A DNA stretch of 64,000 bases from Thalassospira profundimaris (GCF_003326675.1 NZ_JPWF01000007.1:219505-283504), one strand, 5' to 3'; shown: positions 45,076 through 53,983, numbered from the stretch's first letter. Made by a program: numbers and translations. The notes: generated by a model from the letters alone, not told the origin.

Positions 45076-45111
45076 CTATGTCGTGAAAATTCGTCGCATA
45101 GTTCCAACCAT
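45076..45111 (-). CDS. Putative leader peptide upstream of the GNAT gene
   Basis: ATG with AAGGAG 7 bp upstream, encoding MVGTMRRIFTT then TAG. It ends 41 bp before the attenuator-like hairpin. The strong ribosome binding site on so short a frame suggests a regulatory leader. The MRRIF stretch is the kind of basic-plus-bulky run seen in some stalling peptides, but that is inference. Confidence 0.35.
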   Translation of the reverse strand: MVGTMRRIFTT

Positions 45112-45292
45112 TGGAGGGCTCCTTGAATCCAGAAATTATCGTTCCTGCATTTGTTATTATCACACAGTTGGGAAATTCCGATCCCTCTTTTTAAAATTCT
45201 TTGCGCACGATCATCCGCCCCCTGATTCCGACATGTGAAAAAAGCTGGAAAGACACTGATTTTTCAATTCGGTTTGCGATAACCTCGGAAAC

Positions 45293-45303
45293 TGGTATTA
45301 CCA
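45293..45303 (+). promoter_or_regulatory. Candidate GntR/FadR-type (LldR-like) operator
   Basis: TGGTATTACCA is a perfect palindrome of the form TNGT-N3-ACNA, known for FCD-type GntR regulators of lactate and related operons. It lies 33 bp before the hydroxy-acid dehydrogenase start, so a repressor here would block transcription. No such regulator gene is in the window. Confidence 0.5.
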
Positions 45304-45335
45304 TTACCAAGCGCACTTTATTCGGAGTTGAACTT

Positions 45336-46499
45336 ATGCCAGTGATCACCTGCGTCGAGGACCTTAAACGTATCTACAAACGGCGCACGCCGCGTATGTT
45401 CTACGACTATGCCGAATCAGGAAGCTGGACCGAACAGACCTTCCGTGAAAACACCACCGATTTTCAGGACATTCACTTGCGCCAGCGCGTCGCAATCGAT
45501 ATGTCGGGCCGCACCACCAAAAGCCAGATGATCGGCCAGGATGTCAGCATGCCGGTCGCACTTGCCCCTGTCGGACTGACCGGGATGCAATGTGCAGATG
45601 GTGAAATCAAGGCGGCCCGTGCTGCGGAAAAGTTTGGCGTGCCATATACCTTGTCGACCATGTCGATCTGCTCGATCGAAGATGTCGCCGAACACACTTC
45701 CAAGCCGTTCTGGCTACAGGTTTACACGCTGAAAGATGATGACTTCATGCAGCGCCTGTTTGACCGCGCCAAGGCGGCCAAATGCTCGGCCGCCGTCATC
45801 ACGGTCGATCTTCAGATGCTGGGTCAGCGCCACAAGGATTTGAAAAACGGTCTGTCGGCTCCGCCTAAGCTGACCGTAAAATCGGTTGCCGATATGATGA
45901 CCAAGGTCCAGTGGGGCCTCGGCATGCTTGGCACCAAGCGCCGTTTCTTTGGCAATATTGTCGGTCACGCCAAGGGTGTAGCCGATCCGTCGTCGCTCGG
46001 CGACTGGACCGCCCAGGCATTTGATGACTCTCTTGATTGGGATCGCATTCGTGAATTCCGCAAGATGTGGGATGGCCCCCTGATCATCAAGGGGATCATT
46101 GATGCGCGCGACGCGGTCGAAGCCCTGAATGTCGGCGCAGACGCCATCGTTGTTTCAAACCATGGCGGACGTCAGCTTGACGGTGCGCTGTCCTCGATCC
46201 GCGCGCTACCCGCCATCATGGATGCGGTCGGCGACAAGATCGAAGTCCATCTTGATAGTGGCATTCGTTCCGGTCAGGACGTGCTGAAGGCATTGGCCAT
46301 GGGTGCGAAAGGCACCTATATCGGCCGCGCCTATGTCTATGGACTGGGTGCAATGGGCGAAGCAGGCGTCACCAAGGCCCTCGAACTCATTCACAAAGAA
46401 CTTGAAGTCTCGATGGCATTCTGTGGTCACACCGATATCAACACGGTTGATCGTGACATCCTGATGATCCCGCGCGACTTCTCGGACCGCTGGCAGTAA
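45336..46499 (+). CDS. FMN-dependent alpha-hydroxy-acid dehydrogenase (L-lactate dehydrogenase type)
   Basis: 387 aa from the ATG at 45336 (GGAG 8 bp upstream); a frame back to 45201 lacks family similarity. Start PVITCVEDLKRIYKRRTPRMFYDYAESGSW, then LAPVGLTGMQ (FMN), the LIIKGIIDARDAVEAL lysine, and the active-site block VSNHGGRQLDG with catalytic His and Arg. Matches LldD-like quinone-linked L-lactate dehydrogenases at the inner membrane face; mandelate or other hydroxy acids are possible. A candidate operator lies just upstream. Confidence 0.9.
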   Translation: MPVITCVEDLKRIYKRRTPRMFYDYAESGSWTEQTFRENTTDFQDIHLRQRVAIDMSGRTTKSQMIGQDVSMPVALAPVGLTGMQCADGEIKAARAAEKFGVPYTLSTMSICSIEDVAEHTSKPFWLQVYTLKDDDFMQRLFDRAKAAKCSAAVITVDLQMLGQRHKDLKNGLSAPPKLTVKSVADMMTKVQWGLGMLGTKRRFFGNIVGHAKGVADPSSLGDWTAQAFDDSLDWDRIREFRKMWDGPLIIKGIIDARDAVEALNVGADAIVVSNHGGRQLDGALSSIRALPAIMDAVGDKIEVHLDSGIRSGQDVLKALAMGAKGTYIGRAYVYGLGAMGEAGVTKALELIHKELEVSMAFCGHTDINTVDRDILMIPRDFSDRWQ

Positions 46500-46545
46500 C
46501 CGCAACAGATTACATGGTGCCTCAGGCGCCCCGATATCTACATAC

Positions 46546-46584
46546 AAAAACGGCGTCTTTCCCTGGAAATGACGCCGTTTTTTT
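46546..46584 (+). terminator. Terminator of the hydroxy-acid dehydrogenase gene
   Basis: AAAAACGGCGTC / GACGCCGTTTTTTT stem with a 13-base loop, 47 bp past the stop codon. Confidence 0.85.
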
Positions 46585-46612
46585 GTTGGTCGAACCTGCC
46601 GATTGGCAAAAG

Positions 46613-46643
46613 AAAAAGCGCCACTCGAAAGTGGCGCTTTTCC
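46613..46643 (-). terminator. Terminator of rplM-rpsI
   Basis: AAAAAGCGCCACT-CGA-AAGTGGCGCTTTT stem-loop 34 bp past the rpsI stop; the T-run lies on the minus strand. Confidence 0.85.
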
Positions 46644-46676
46644 AATACTGTATCGTACCAGATGTCTGGAAACGTA

Positions 46677-47162
46677 TTAACGTTTCGAGAACTGGAAGCT
46701 ACGACGAGCTTTTGCACGACCGTATTTTTTACGTTCAACAGCACGCGAGTCACGGGTAAGGAACCCGCCAGCCTTGAGCGAACCACGCAGAGCCGGTTCG
46801 AACAGGGTCAGAGCACGGGAGATACCGTGACGAACGGCACCAGCCTGACCAGACAGACCGCCACCGGAAACGGTGCAAACGACGTCGAACTGGTCTTTAC
46901 GGTTGGTAACGCCGAACGGCTGGTTGATCACCATGCGCAGAACCGGACGTGCGAAGTAATCTTCGAATTCGCGGCCATTGACGGTGACTTTACCCGAGCC
47001 CGGTTTAATCCAGACGCGTGCAATTGCGTTCTTACGACGGCCAGTTGCATAGGAACGGCCCTGTGCGTCGATCTTCGGCTCCGGCAGGGTGCCTTCAGCA
47101 GCTGCGGTTTCACCGCCCTGTGCCAGATCCTTGAGATCTTCAAGAGTTTTGGTGTCGGCCAT
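46677..47162 (-). CDS. rpsI: 30S ribosomal protein S9
   Basis: 161 aa. The first 35 residues are an alphaproteobacterial extension ([24 protein letters not shown]). The core has [27 protein letters not shown] and the invariant C-terminus [18 protein letters not shown] that reaches the P-site tRNA. The stop of rplM overlaps its ATG by one base (TAATG), so translation is coupled. Confidence 0.98.
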   Translation of the reverse strand: MADTKTLEDLKDLAQGGETAAAEGTLPEPKIDAQGRSYATGRRKNAIARVWIKPGSGKVTVNGREFEDYFARPVLRMVINQPFGVTNRKDQFDVVCTVSGGGLSGQAGAVRHGISRALTLFEPALRGSLKAGGFLTRDSRAVERKKYGRAKARRSFQFSKR

Positions 47163-47629
47163 TATTTGCCACTCCGCTTGTTCTTTTCGTTCATCGCCGC
47201 AACGTCGAGGACTTCCGGCTTCTGAGCTTCATGCGGGTGCTCGGTACCAGCATAGACGTGCAGTTTGGAAAGAACCTGGCTGCGCAGCGGACCACGGGAC
47301 ATCATACGCTCAACAGCTTTGATGATCACACGTTCCGGATGCTCACCATTCAGGAGCTTGTCCATGGTGCGTTCTTTGATGCCGCCCGGGTAACCGGTGT
47401 GCCAATAGAACTTCTTGTTCTGAAGTTTACGGCCAGTCAGTTTGACTTTTTCGGCATTGACGATGACGATGTGATCGCCACAATCCATGTGCGGGGTAAA
47501 CATAGCTTTGTGTTTACCACGAAGACGGTTGGCAACAACAGCAGCAAGGCGGCCAAGGACGACGTCTTCAGCGTCGACCACGAACCATTTGCGCTCGATG
47601 TCGCTCGGTGTCGCAGTGAAGGTTTTCAT
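47162..47629 (-). CDS. rplM: 50S ribosomal protein L13
   Basis: 155 aa. [38 protein letters not shown] and [32 protein letters not shown] are diagnostic. First gene of the rplM-rpsI operon. Confidence 0.98.
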   Translation of the reverse strand: MKTFTATPSDIERKWFVVDAEDVVLGRLAAVVANRLRGKHKAMFTPHMDCGDHIVIVNAEKVKLTGRKLQNKKFYWHTGYPGGIKERTMDKLLNGEHPERVIIKAVERMMSRGPLRSQVLSKLHVYAGTEHPHEAQKPEVLDVAAMNEKNKRSGK

Positions 47630-47689
47630 ATATCTATACTCGAAAACTGGGTTTCACGGAGGGAAACGTCCCTCGTTGAAAGTCGGCGC

Positions 47690-47717
47690 ATTATGCCAGC
47701 ATTCAACAGGAAAACAA
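47690..47717 (-). promoter_or_regulatory. Promoter of rplM-rpsI
   Basis: TTGTTT (plus-strand 47712-47717) and CATAAT (47690-47695), 16-bp spacer, about 60 bp above the rplM start. A leader hairpin GTTTC/GAAAC may form just before the gene. Confidence 0.5.
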
Positions 47718-47783
47718 CAGGAATATTTCGTTCAAAATCAATACTTTACGTACAGTGGTATTATTTTACCACAACGATTTTGA

Positions 47784-48224
47784 TTATTTTTGGTCCGGCG
47801 GCATCGCATATGTCCCGATCACATGGGCACACAAACTGTCATCAACTGCGGATCGAATATGGCATTCCGCAATCAAAAGCCGCCTGCCCGCCTTAAGGAT
47901 CTTGGCCTCGGCAATCAGATCACCCGGTTTGGCCCCGGACAGGAAATGCACCGTCGCCTCGGTCGTTACCGCCAGATCGGCCTTGGGCACAACAAGCCAC
48001 GCCACCGTATAAAGGGCGATATCCGCCAGCGCAAAGATCGCAGGCCCCGTCACCACATTCCCCGGACGCAAATACCGTTCCCTGAACGGCAGACGCAAAA
48101 TGGCGGTATCATTTTCAAGACTTTCGGTCGTCACCCCCATATCGCCAACAAACGGCACCTTTTCACGCATGATTGCGTCAAAGTCCGCCGGTGTAATGCC
48201 GGTCCTGTTTTGGGAACTGGTCAT
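47784..48224 (-). CDS. PaaI-type hotdog thioesterase
   Basis: 146 aa. The hotdog helix and loop appear as RYLRPGNVVTGPAIFALADIALYTVAW, with the family N/G and D positions kept; TTEATVHFLSGAKPGDLIAEAKILKAGRRL follows. Hydrolyses acyl-CoA thioesters, substrate unknown. It stands alone between rplM and a small tail-anchored protein. Confidence 0.87.
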   Translation of the reverse strand: MTSSQNRTGITPADFDAIMREKVPFVGDMGVTTESLENDTAILRLPFRERYLRPGNVVTGPAIFALADIALYTVAWLVVPKADLAVTTEATVHFLSGAKPGDLIAEAKILKAGRRLLIAECHIRSAVDDSLCAHVIGTYAMPPDQK

Positions 48225-48368
48225 GATTGCGGGCCTCCCCTGTTTGCCAATTTTGATTTGGCTTTATTGATCCACAACCAACAGCCTGACATAACGTTTA
48301 CGTTAACGTCAATATTTTAGCAGACCAACCGGCACCGGATATCCCCGCCCCTGTCAGTCGCACTGATA

Positions 48369-48656
48369 TTATCGCAGAACAATGCCCGCCAGATCGGTAT
48401 AGGCCGCCACCACCACACAACCGATAACGATGGCGACAATGGCAGTTGCCCCGATCTGTGGCAGGTTTTCGCGCATCCATTCCGCAGGGGACAAAGCCGG
48501 GGTTGTGGGGTCCTTGCGTTTGAAACGCGCCCGGACGGGACCGCGGGACAAATCAACAACAGGCTTGTTGACCTCGTCATTGGACGCCCAATGATGGCGG
48601 TTCTCGGGAAGATAAACAGGGCGACGGTCTTCCTGACCAGTCTCGTCATGTGCCAT
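48369..48656 (-). CDS. Small C-terminally anchored membrane protein
   Basis: 95 aa. Hydrophilic, charged cytoplasmic part, then one helix at about 66-90 (IGATAIVAIVIGCVVVAAYTD) and a 6-residue tail. The end resembles the end of the 310-aa-type neighbour at 48964-49890. No family is recognised. Confidence 0.55.
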   Translation of the reverse strand: MAHDETGQEDRRPVYLPENRHHWASNDEVNKPVVDLSRGPVRARFKRKDPTTPALSPAEWMRENLPQIGATAIVAIVIGCVVVAAYTDLAGIVLR

Positions 48657-48963
48657 GGCGACTTTACAGCGTCACTCGCTGCCTCCTGCAACAAGGGTGA
48701 ACTCAAACTTCACAGCCATCATGATCCGCATTGCTGCATCCCATGAATGACGGTCCCCCTTATCGACGGTCTATCGCACAGTCCCCACGATGATAATCTT
48801 TTTACCTTTGCAAGGGCGGACAGTTCCCACAACCGCGCCGCCATCCTTGTTATATACGCCCCCAAACCGAGAGCAGTTTTGAAAACTCAAATCATTTTAT
48901 GGGCTTGGGATCGCGTTCCAACTTTGTATATGGGGATTAAGGCACCAATCCGACAATGGTTGC
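48657..48963. other. 307-bp intergenic region
   Basis: It lies between two same-strand tail-anchored protein genes and should hold the promoter of the smaller one. An exact palindrome AGTTTTGAAAACT is at 48875-48887. A plus-strand frame here (48747-48977) has no ribosome binding site or family features. Nothing else is seen. Confidence 0.4.
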
Positions 48964-49890
48964 CTATTTCCCGATGATTGCCGAAAACTCGTTAAAGGTC
49001 AGCACCAGCACATAGCCAATGGCAATTGCGGCAATCATATAGGCCGCCGCACGCGGCAGGAACGTGTTCCAGCTCATTGCACGGCGTTCCTTGCCCCGCG
49101 CCCGGCCATTCTGCGCCTTGGAACTTTCCTGTTTCAAAAGGGCTGCCTTGCGTTTTCGGGCAAGTTCATCCTGTGCCGCCCAATTGACAGTATTGTCAGG
49201 CAGATCAATCCGTGACTGACGGGCTTCTGCTTCCTTGAAGTCGTCAACACGTCCTTCGATATCATTTGCGGTCGCCGCGGCCATCCGGCCATCATCCTGG
49301 CGCGCATGATCCAGAAGCGTCGCACCGCCATTCAGGCTTTCGACATATTCGTCATATGCCGATTTTTCCCGTGCGATCGCAGCAGCCTGTGCGTGCGCAT
49401 GATTGGCATCCGGCGCCGCCGGTGCCCCGCCCTTGCCGTGCAACGCAGCCGCACCCGACAATCTGTTTTGAACATGCACATGGCGCTTTGGCTTAAGTCT
49501 TTGCGCAGTCTCGGCGCGCTTGGCCGCGATTTCAGCGATTTCCTTGTCGCTGACCATCGGGGTCGGCTTGGGCCCGACCAAGGCCGGTGTCCGGAACTCG
49601 ACCGCATCGACATAATCAATGTCCTGCGGCTTGCCGGTTTCTTCCTCGTCCTCGGTAATTTTTGGCTTTGGCATCAGGAAGGGTGGAATATCAAACCCGT
49701 TACGCAGAAGACGCGCACGCGCTTCGGCGCGATATCGTTCAAGATCGCGCTCCATCACGTCCTTGCGATCAAATCTTTTGATCGGCGTCTGTCGAACCGG
49801 TTTACCCGTTACAACGGCCTCTTGCCTTTGACGGCTGGACACGAAGCGGGTCGGCGCCAAGCCTGGACGCCGTCTCTGATTATCACTCAT
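48964..49890 (-). CDS. Hypothetical protein with C-terminal membrane anchor
   Basis: 308 aa from the ATG at 49890 (AAGG 6 bp upstream). Strongly basic start (RRRPGLAPTRFVSSRQRQ), then an acidic/charged, probably disordered middle rich in Ala, Arg, Glu and Gln. One membrane helix lies near the end (AAAYMIAAIAIGYVLVLTF) with a short tail NEFSAIIGK. The helix matches the smaller neighbour (48369-48656). No family is recognised; inner-membrane tail-anchor is inferred. Confidence 0.6.
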   Translation of the reverse strand: MSDNQRRRPGLAPTRFVSSRQRQEAVVTGKPVRQTPIKRFDRKDVMERDLERYRAEARARLLRNGFDIPPFLMPKPKITEDEEETGKPQDIDYVDAVEFRTPALVGPKPTPMVSDKEIAEIAAKRAETAQRLKPKRHVHVQNRLSGAAALHGKGGAPAAPDANHAHAQAAAIAREKSAYDEYVESLNGGATLLDHARQDDGRMAAATANDIEGRVDDFKEAEARQSRIDLPDNTVNWAAQDELARKRKAALLKQESSKAQNGRARGKERRAMSWNTFLPRAAAYMIAAIAIGYVLVLTFNEFSAIIGK

Positions 49891-50054
49891 CCACAACCTT
49901 ACGGCTTATTTACCGTTTCACTTATTGTCCCGGCACCAATCAACGCGGCGCTTCAGAAGGGTTTTATTGATGACCCATTACGTGCAATTCTACTACGATC
50001 ACATGTAGAAGAAAATCAAAAACACGCCACCAACCGGCATCACGGAGGAACATC

Positions 50055-50861
50055 ATGACGTCCGAAACCCCCAAAGAATCAACAGATACGCCCCTCGTCA
50101 CCCGCCAGGATCACGACGGATATGTAACCCTTATCCTGTCCAATCCGGCACGACGCAATGCGCTTTCATCGGCAATGATGTCCGCCCTGCATGATGCGTT
50201 CGATGAAATTGCCAGTTCGCCTGACATTCGCTGTGTCATTCTGGCTGCCGATGGCCCGGTATTTTGCGCTGGTCATGATCTCAAGGAAATGGGCTGTATT
50301 TCCGACTGCGAACAACATGCCCGTCTGTTTGCCCAGTGCAGCCAATTGATGATGCGGATCGTCACCCTGCCCCAACCTGTCATTGCCCGCGTTCGGGGCA
50401 TGGCCACGGCGGCGGGTTGCCAACTGGTCGCAAGTTGCGATCTTGCCGTCGCCGCCGCCACGGCCAAATTCGCAACACCGGGTGTCAATATCGGCCTGTT
50501 TTGTTCGACCCCGATGGTCGCACTCAGCCGCAATATCGCCCGTAAACATGCCATGCGGATGCTTCTGACCGGCGATCCGGTTCCGGCACAGATGGCCTTT
50601 TCGATGGGGCTGGTTTCCGATGTGGTTGATGATGCCGATCTCGAACCGGCAACCGACGCACTTGCCGCCGGGATTGCGGCACGGTCCGGCATGACAGTCC
50701 GGCTGGGTAAACAGGCCTTTTACAAGCAACTCGAAATGCCGCTTTCGGATGCCTATGACTATGCGTCCGGGGTCATGACCACCAACATGCAAAAACACGA
50801 TGCCCGCGAAGGGATCGGGGCCTTTGTGGAAAAACGTCACCCCGAATGGCGGCACGAATAA
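50055..50861 (+). CDS. Enoyl-CoA hydratase-family protein, ECHDC3-like (catalytic Glu residues absent)
   Basis: 268 aa crotonase fold. The CoA-binding/oxyanion loop FCAGHDLKEM and the block IGLFCSTPMVALSRNI resemble the ECHDC3 branch. The two glutamates of true hydratases are missing: GGGCE reads AAGCQ and QPE reads TPG. Water addition to enoyl-CoA is therefore unlikely; the real reaction is unknown. GGAGG precedes the ATG. It stands alone. Confidence 0.85.
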   Translation: MTSETPKESTDTPLVTRQDHDGYVTLILSNPARRNALSSAMMSALHDAFDEIASSPDIRCVILAADGPVFCAGHDLKEMGCISDCEQHARLFAQCSQLMMRIVTLPQPVIARVRGMATAAGCQLVASCDLAVAAATAKFATPGVNIGLFCSTPMVALSRNIARKHAMRMLLTGDPVPAQMAFSMGLVSDVVDDADLEPATDALAAGIAARSGMTVRLGKQAFYKQLEMPLSDAYDYASGVMTTNMQKHDAREGIGAFVEKRHPEWRHE

Positions 50862-50964
50862 ACAGCCCGTTCAAGAAGGGTTGCAAATGTATTTGATCTC
50901 TGCGTTTGCTTATATGTGACCCGCCATTGAACCATGCGGGGCCACTATCCGATGGAGAATTCTG

Positions 50965-51600
50965 ATGTCGCTTGAAATCTGGTTTGCCTTTGCTTTTGCC
51001 TGTGCCGTTGTTCTGGCCATTCCCGGCCCGACCATTATGCTGGTTGTCAGCTATGCGCTTGGCAAAGGCCGTCAAACCGCTTGGGCAACAGTTCCCGGTG
51101 TTGCCCTTGGTGATTTGACAGCAATGACCATCTCCCTTGCCGGGGCCGGTGCGCTTCTTGCCGCCTCGGCCGAGGCCTTTACGGTTCTGAAGCTTTGCGG
51201 TGCCGGATATCTGATTTATCTCGGCATCAAAATGTGGCGCGAAAAACCCGAAGCCCTGCACGACAATCCGGATGCCAAACGCAACCGCCCGTCACGCATG
51301 TTCCTTCAGGCCTATATCGTCACCGCGCTGAACCCGAAGGGCATCGTTTTCTTTATCGCCTTTGTCCCGCAATTCGTAACCGCCGGCAGCCCGGTCCTGC
51401 CGCAGTTTATTGTCATGACCGCGACCTTTGTCACATTGGCCGCCATCAATGTGGCGATCTGGGCGACTATGGCCGGTGCGTTGCGCGAACGTTTCCGCAA
51501 TCCCGATGCCATGCGCCGCCTGACCCGTGTCGGGGGTGGTGTGATGATCGGTGCCGGCTTGCTGACCGCCCTTACCCGCCGCGCGAGTGCTGCGGTTTAA
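50965..51600 (+). CDS. LysE-family amino-acid exporter
   Basis: 211 aa, six membrane segments. The LysE/RhtB signature appears as AIPGPTIMLVVSYALGKGRQTAWATVPGVALGD, with the NPKGIVFFIAFVPQF block. Exports amino acids or homoserine lactone-like compounds; substrate not predictable. GGAG lies just before the ATG. The end overlaps the convergent msrQ gene by 29 bp. Confidence 0.92.
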   Translation: MSLEIWFAFAFACAVVLAIPGPTIMLVVSYALGKGRQTAWATVPGVALGDLTAMTISLAGAGALLAASAEAFTVLKLCGAGYLIYLGIKMWREKPEALHDNPDAKRNRPSRMFLQAYIVTALNPKGIVFFIAFVPQFVTAGSPVLPQFIVMTATFVTLAAINVAIWATMAGALRERFRNPDAMRRLTRVGGGVMIGAGLLTALTRRASAAV

Positions 51601-52453
51601 GGCGCAAGCTGTTCCATATGTTGGCGATTGCAACCCGCGCAAACCCGTCACGCCCGAACGGATAGATCACCACCATTCCAAGGGCCGCCAACAAAACATT
51701 CCATGCCGGACGCAGCGGCCACATCCATTCAAGATTGGCTGCTGCGACCCGTTCTGCCGGGATGCCGGTTGCCAGCGCATACCAGGCATATTCAATCCCC
51801 GCCGTCGCCAGCCCGGATACTATCGCAATGCCAATCAGGGTGGTTGCCGAACGCAAAGACCATCCCCGCCAATGCGCAAAGCGATACAGCATCAAGGCCA
51901 CGAACAGGCCCGCCATCAGGGTTGCCTCGCTGACATCGACCTTGGACTGCATGAAGAAATGCACTGCGCCTAAAACGGCAATCGGATAAACCAGTTTGTG
52001 CAACCGTCCCCATTTTGCGCCAAGTTTGCGCATCGCGGCCTTGGTCGAGGTTGCGGCAAGGACGGCCAAACCAATAATGGCGACAAACCCGATGGTCAGA
52101 TAAATCCGCAACACGATCTCGCTTGCGATCCGGCCAACATCAAGATTTTGGCTTATGGCATAAAGGCCAAGATGAATAATCGCATAGCAAAACGCGCCAA
52201 CGCCGATCTGGCGACGAACCTGTACCAGCTTGGAAAAACGGGTAATCCGGCGCAACGGCGTAATCAAAAGCGATATCAGCAAAATCCGGATCGTCCAGTC
52301 ACCACTTTGCAGGATCGCTTCCTTGACCGGGATCGTAGCCCCGGCCTGTGAAACCACGGGCCAAAGCAACCAAGCCCCCGGAACAAGGAGGGCAACAAAG
52401 ACTGCCAGTTTGAATGCGGAAAAACGCCCGGACGGATCAAGCCATGGATACAT
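51572..52453 (-). CDS. msrQ: MsrQ: haem-binding membrane subunit of the periplasmic methionine-sulfoxide reductase
   Basis: 293 aa, six to eight membrane helices with haem-ligand histidines (HLGLYAI, RLHKLVYPIAVLGAVHFFM). Start GDWTIRILLISLLITPLRRI and RRQIGVGAFCYAIIHLGLY match the family. It passes electrons to the molybdoenzyme MsrP, which repairs oxidised methionine in the periplasm. msrP is not in the window, so partner identity is family knowledge only. The first ATG is used. Confidence 0.85.
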   Translation of the reverse strand: MYPWLDPSGRFSAFKLAVFVALLVPGAWLLWPVVSQAGATIPVKEAILQSGDWTIRILLISLLITPLRRITRFSKLVQVRRQIGVGAFCYAIIHLGLYAISQNLDVGRIASEIVLRIYLTIGFVAIIGLAVLAATSTKAAMRKLGAKWGRLHKLVYPIAVLGAVHFFMQSKVDVSEATLMAGLFVALMLYRFAHWRGWSLRSATTLIGIAIVSGLATAGIEYAWYALATGIPAERVAAANLEWMWPLRPAWNVLLAALGMVVIYPFGRDGFARVAIANIWNSLRLKPQHSRGG

Positions 52454-52661
52454 GCAAGCAACGCCTGTTGTTATGTGGTTCTATCCCAGTCAAACCCCAT
52501 TTGAAGTCCCGCGTCATTTAAACTTGCCATCAACTTTCCGCGAGGATGCAAAAGAAGCCGCCTAAAACGCAATACCCGACGCCAAACAGTTGCATAGCAA
52601 TCCCGAAGATATAACTATCATCAGATAGATACCAACAAAGCCGCGATGAAAGATCGATCAA

Positions 52662-53084
52662 ATGCCCCAGTTTGCCAATCCCGACGATACCGCCATCAAG
52701 ACCCTGCTTGAAACCACCAAAACCATTGCCCTGGTCGGCGCCAGCCCCAAGGCAGAACGTCCGTCAAACCGGGTGATGAAATTCCTGCTTGATCGCGGTT
52801 ATCACGTTATCCCGGTCAATCCCGGTCAGGCAGGCGGGCAAATTCACGGACAAACAGTTGCCGCGACCCTTGCCGATATCAACGAACCGGTCGATATGGT
52901 CGATATTTTCCGCAACAGTGATGACGCGCCGGGTGTGATCGACGAGGCCATTGCCATCGGCGCCAAGTCGGTCTGGATGCAGCTTGACGTCATCGCCCCG
53001 GAAGCAGCCCTGAAGGCCCAGGAAAATGGCCTGGTCGCGGTAATGGACCGCTGCCCCGCCATCGAAATTCCCAGGCTGTTTTAA
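52662..53084 (+). CDS. CoA-binding domain protein (YccU-like)
   Basis: 140 aa Rossmann-like CoA-binding domain. IALVGASPKAERPSNRVMKFLLDRGYHVIPVNPG and the closing MDRCPAIEIPRL are the family blocks. It resembles the CoA-binding part of succinyl-CoA synthetase alpha. Function unknown. A good terminator follows; the gene looks monocistronic. Confidence 0.9.
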   Translation: MPQFANPDDTAIKTLLETTKTIALVGASPKAERPSNRVMKFLLDRGYHVIPVNPGQAGGQIHGQTVAATLADINEPVDMVDIFRNSDDAPGVIDEAIAIGAKSVWMQLDVIAPEAALKAQENGLVAVMDRCPAIEIPRLF

Positions 53085-53134
53085 GGCCCGGCGCGATCAG
53101 GCTCCGATCCCGCCTTCCGATCGGGACCCAAAAC

Positions 53135-53163
53135 AAAAAGGCACCGGTGTTCCGGTGCCTTTT
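53135..53163. terminator. Terminator after the CoA-binding gene
   Basis: AAAAAGGCACCGG-TGTT-CCGGTGCCTTTT, perfect stem with A- and T-runs, 50 bp past the stop. It can serve the convergent minus-strand gene as well. Confidence 0.85.
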
Positions 53164-53192
53164 GCTTAATTCTATATTCTGTTACCGCGCAC

Positions 53193-53837
53193 TTAACCGC
53201 GGCGGCATTGCGCCATCAATTCGGGCATAAGCCCCTGGTTGCCGATAAAGTCCGGCTGCACGGCGCTGGTCACGCTATAGGTGGTCGTTTTCTCATCAAC
53301 GATCTGGTCATAAAGACCCGACGTTTCGAGAACCAGCGACATCACCCCGTCCGGCTTGATCCGCAAGGCGGCAAAACCATTGGCATATTCCGTACGCGCA
53401 CATTCACGTCCGAGAATCGTATCAAAACGCTCAACCAGCGCGTAACGCGGGTTTTCCGTCAAATGATCGCGTTTGGAAACGCCTTCCGTCTTGATGTTTG
53501 CTTTGGGAACATATTTGCCGAATCTGGCTTGCGACTGAACGATATAGCCATCCGGGAAATAGACCGCGACATCTTCTGAAAGAAGGATGCGGTCCCCGAT
53601 AACTTGTCCGGATCGCAACAATGCTTTGATCCGCTTACCCGGAATTTCGCCGGAAAATGCATTAAAGCGCAGGTATTTTCCGTCACCGCGCTGATCTGCG
53701 TAATATTTTTCGAATGGAACGATTGGGGTTTTATCCGCTGCAACAGCAGCCGGAGCAAATGAAACTGACGCAATCGCCAGTGCAAGTGTCACGCCCCCCG
53801 AGCGTCGCGAAAAGACCGCCTTGATGGCCTTCAGCAT
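53193..53837 (-). CDS. Hypothetical secreted protein
   Basis: 214 aa with a signal peptide (basic FSRRSGG, cleavage near VAA-DK). The mature part reads like two small beta domains; YYADQRGDGKYLRFNAFSGEIPGKRIKALL at the front, and SEDVAVYFPDGYIVQSQARFGKYV in the middle. No family recognised. Likely periplasmic. Its terminator region is shared with the CoA-binding gene. Confidence 0.65.
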   Translation of the reverse strand: MLKAIKAVFSRRSGGVTLALAIASVSFAPAAVAADKTPIVPFEKYYADQRGDGKYLRFNAFSGEIPGKRIKALLRSGQVIGDRILLSEDVAVYFPDGYIVQSQARFGKYVPKANIKTEGVSKRDHLTENPRYALVERFDTILGRECARTEYANGFAALRIKPDGVMSLVLETSGLYDQIVDEKTTTYSVTSAVQPDFIGNQGLMPELMAQCRRG

Positions 53838-53950
53838 CTATCCCCGCCTCTCACTTTTACGTGTCGAAATCTCTCGCTGAGATTATGCAGATTAATCCAA
53901 ATTACAACTGTAATTCCTGCAATTTTCATCGAGCAGATAAAAGCACATAT

Positions 53951-53983
53951 AAAAACAACGAGGTGGCATATTGCCACCTCGTT
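53951..53983 (-). terminator. Terminator of the OmpA-family lipoprotein gene
   Basis: 12-bp perfect arms (53957-53968, 53972-53983) with loop of 3, then a T-rich stretch on the minus strand, 27 bp past the stop. Confidence 0.85.

Larger units (their letters stand above)
44956..45335. other. 380-bp divergent region between the GNAT and hydroxy-acid dehydrogenase genes
   Basis: On the minus side it holds a small ORF and a terminator-like hairpin. On the plus side it holds a GntR/FadR-type operator candidate just before the dehydrogenase. These are listed separately. Confidence 0.6.

Noticed and set aside
48747..48977. Small plus-strand ORF
   Set aside because: No ribosome binding site, no domain, overlaps the 3' end of an opposite gene.
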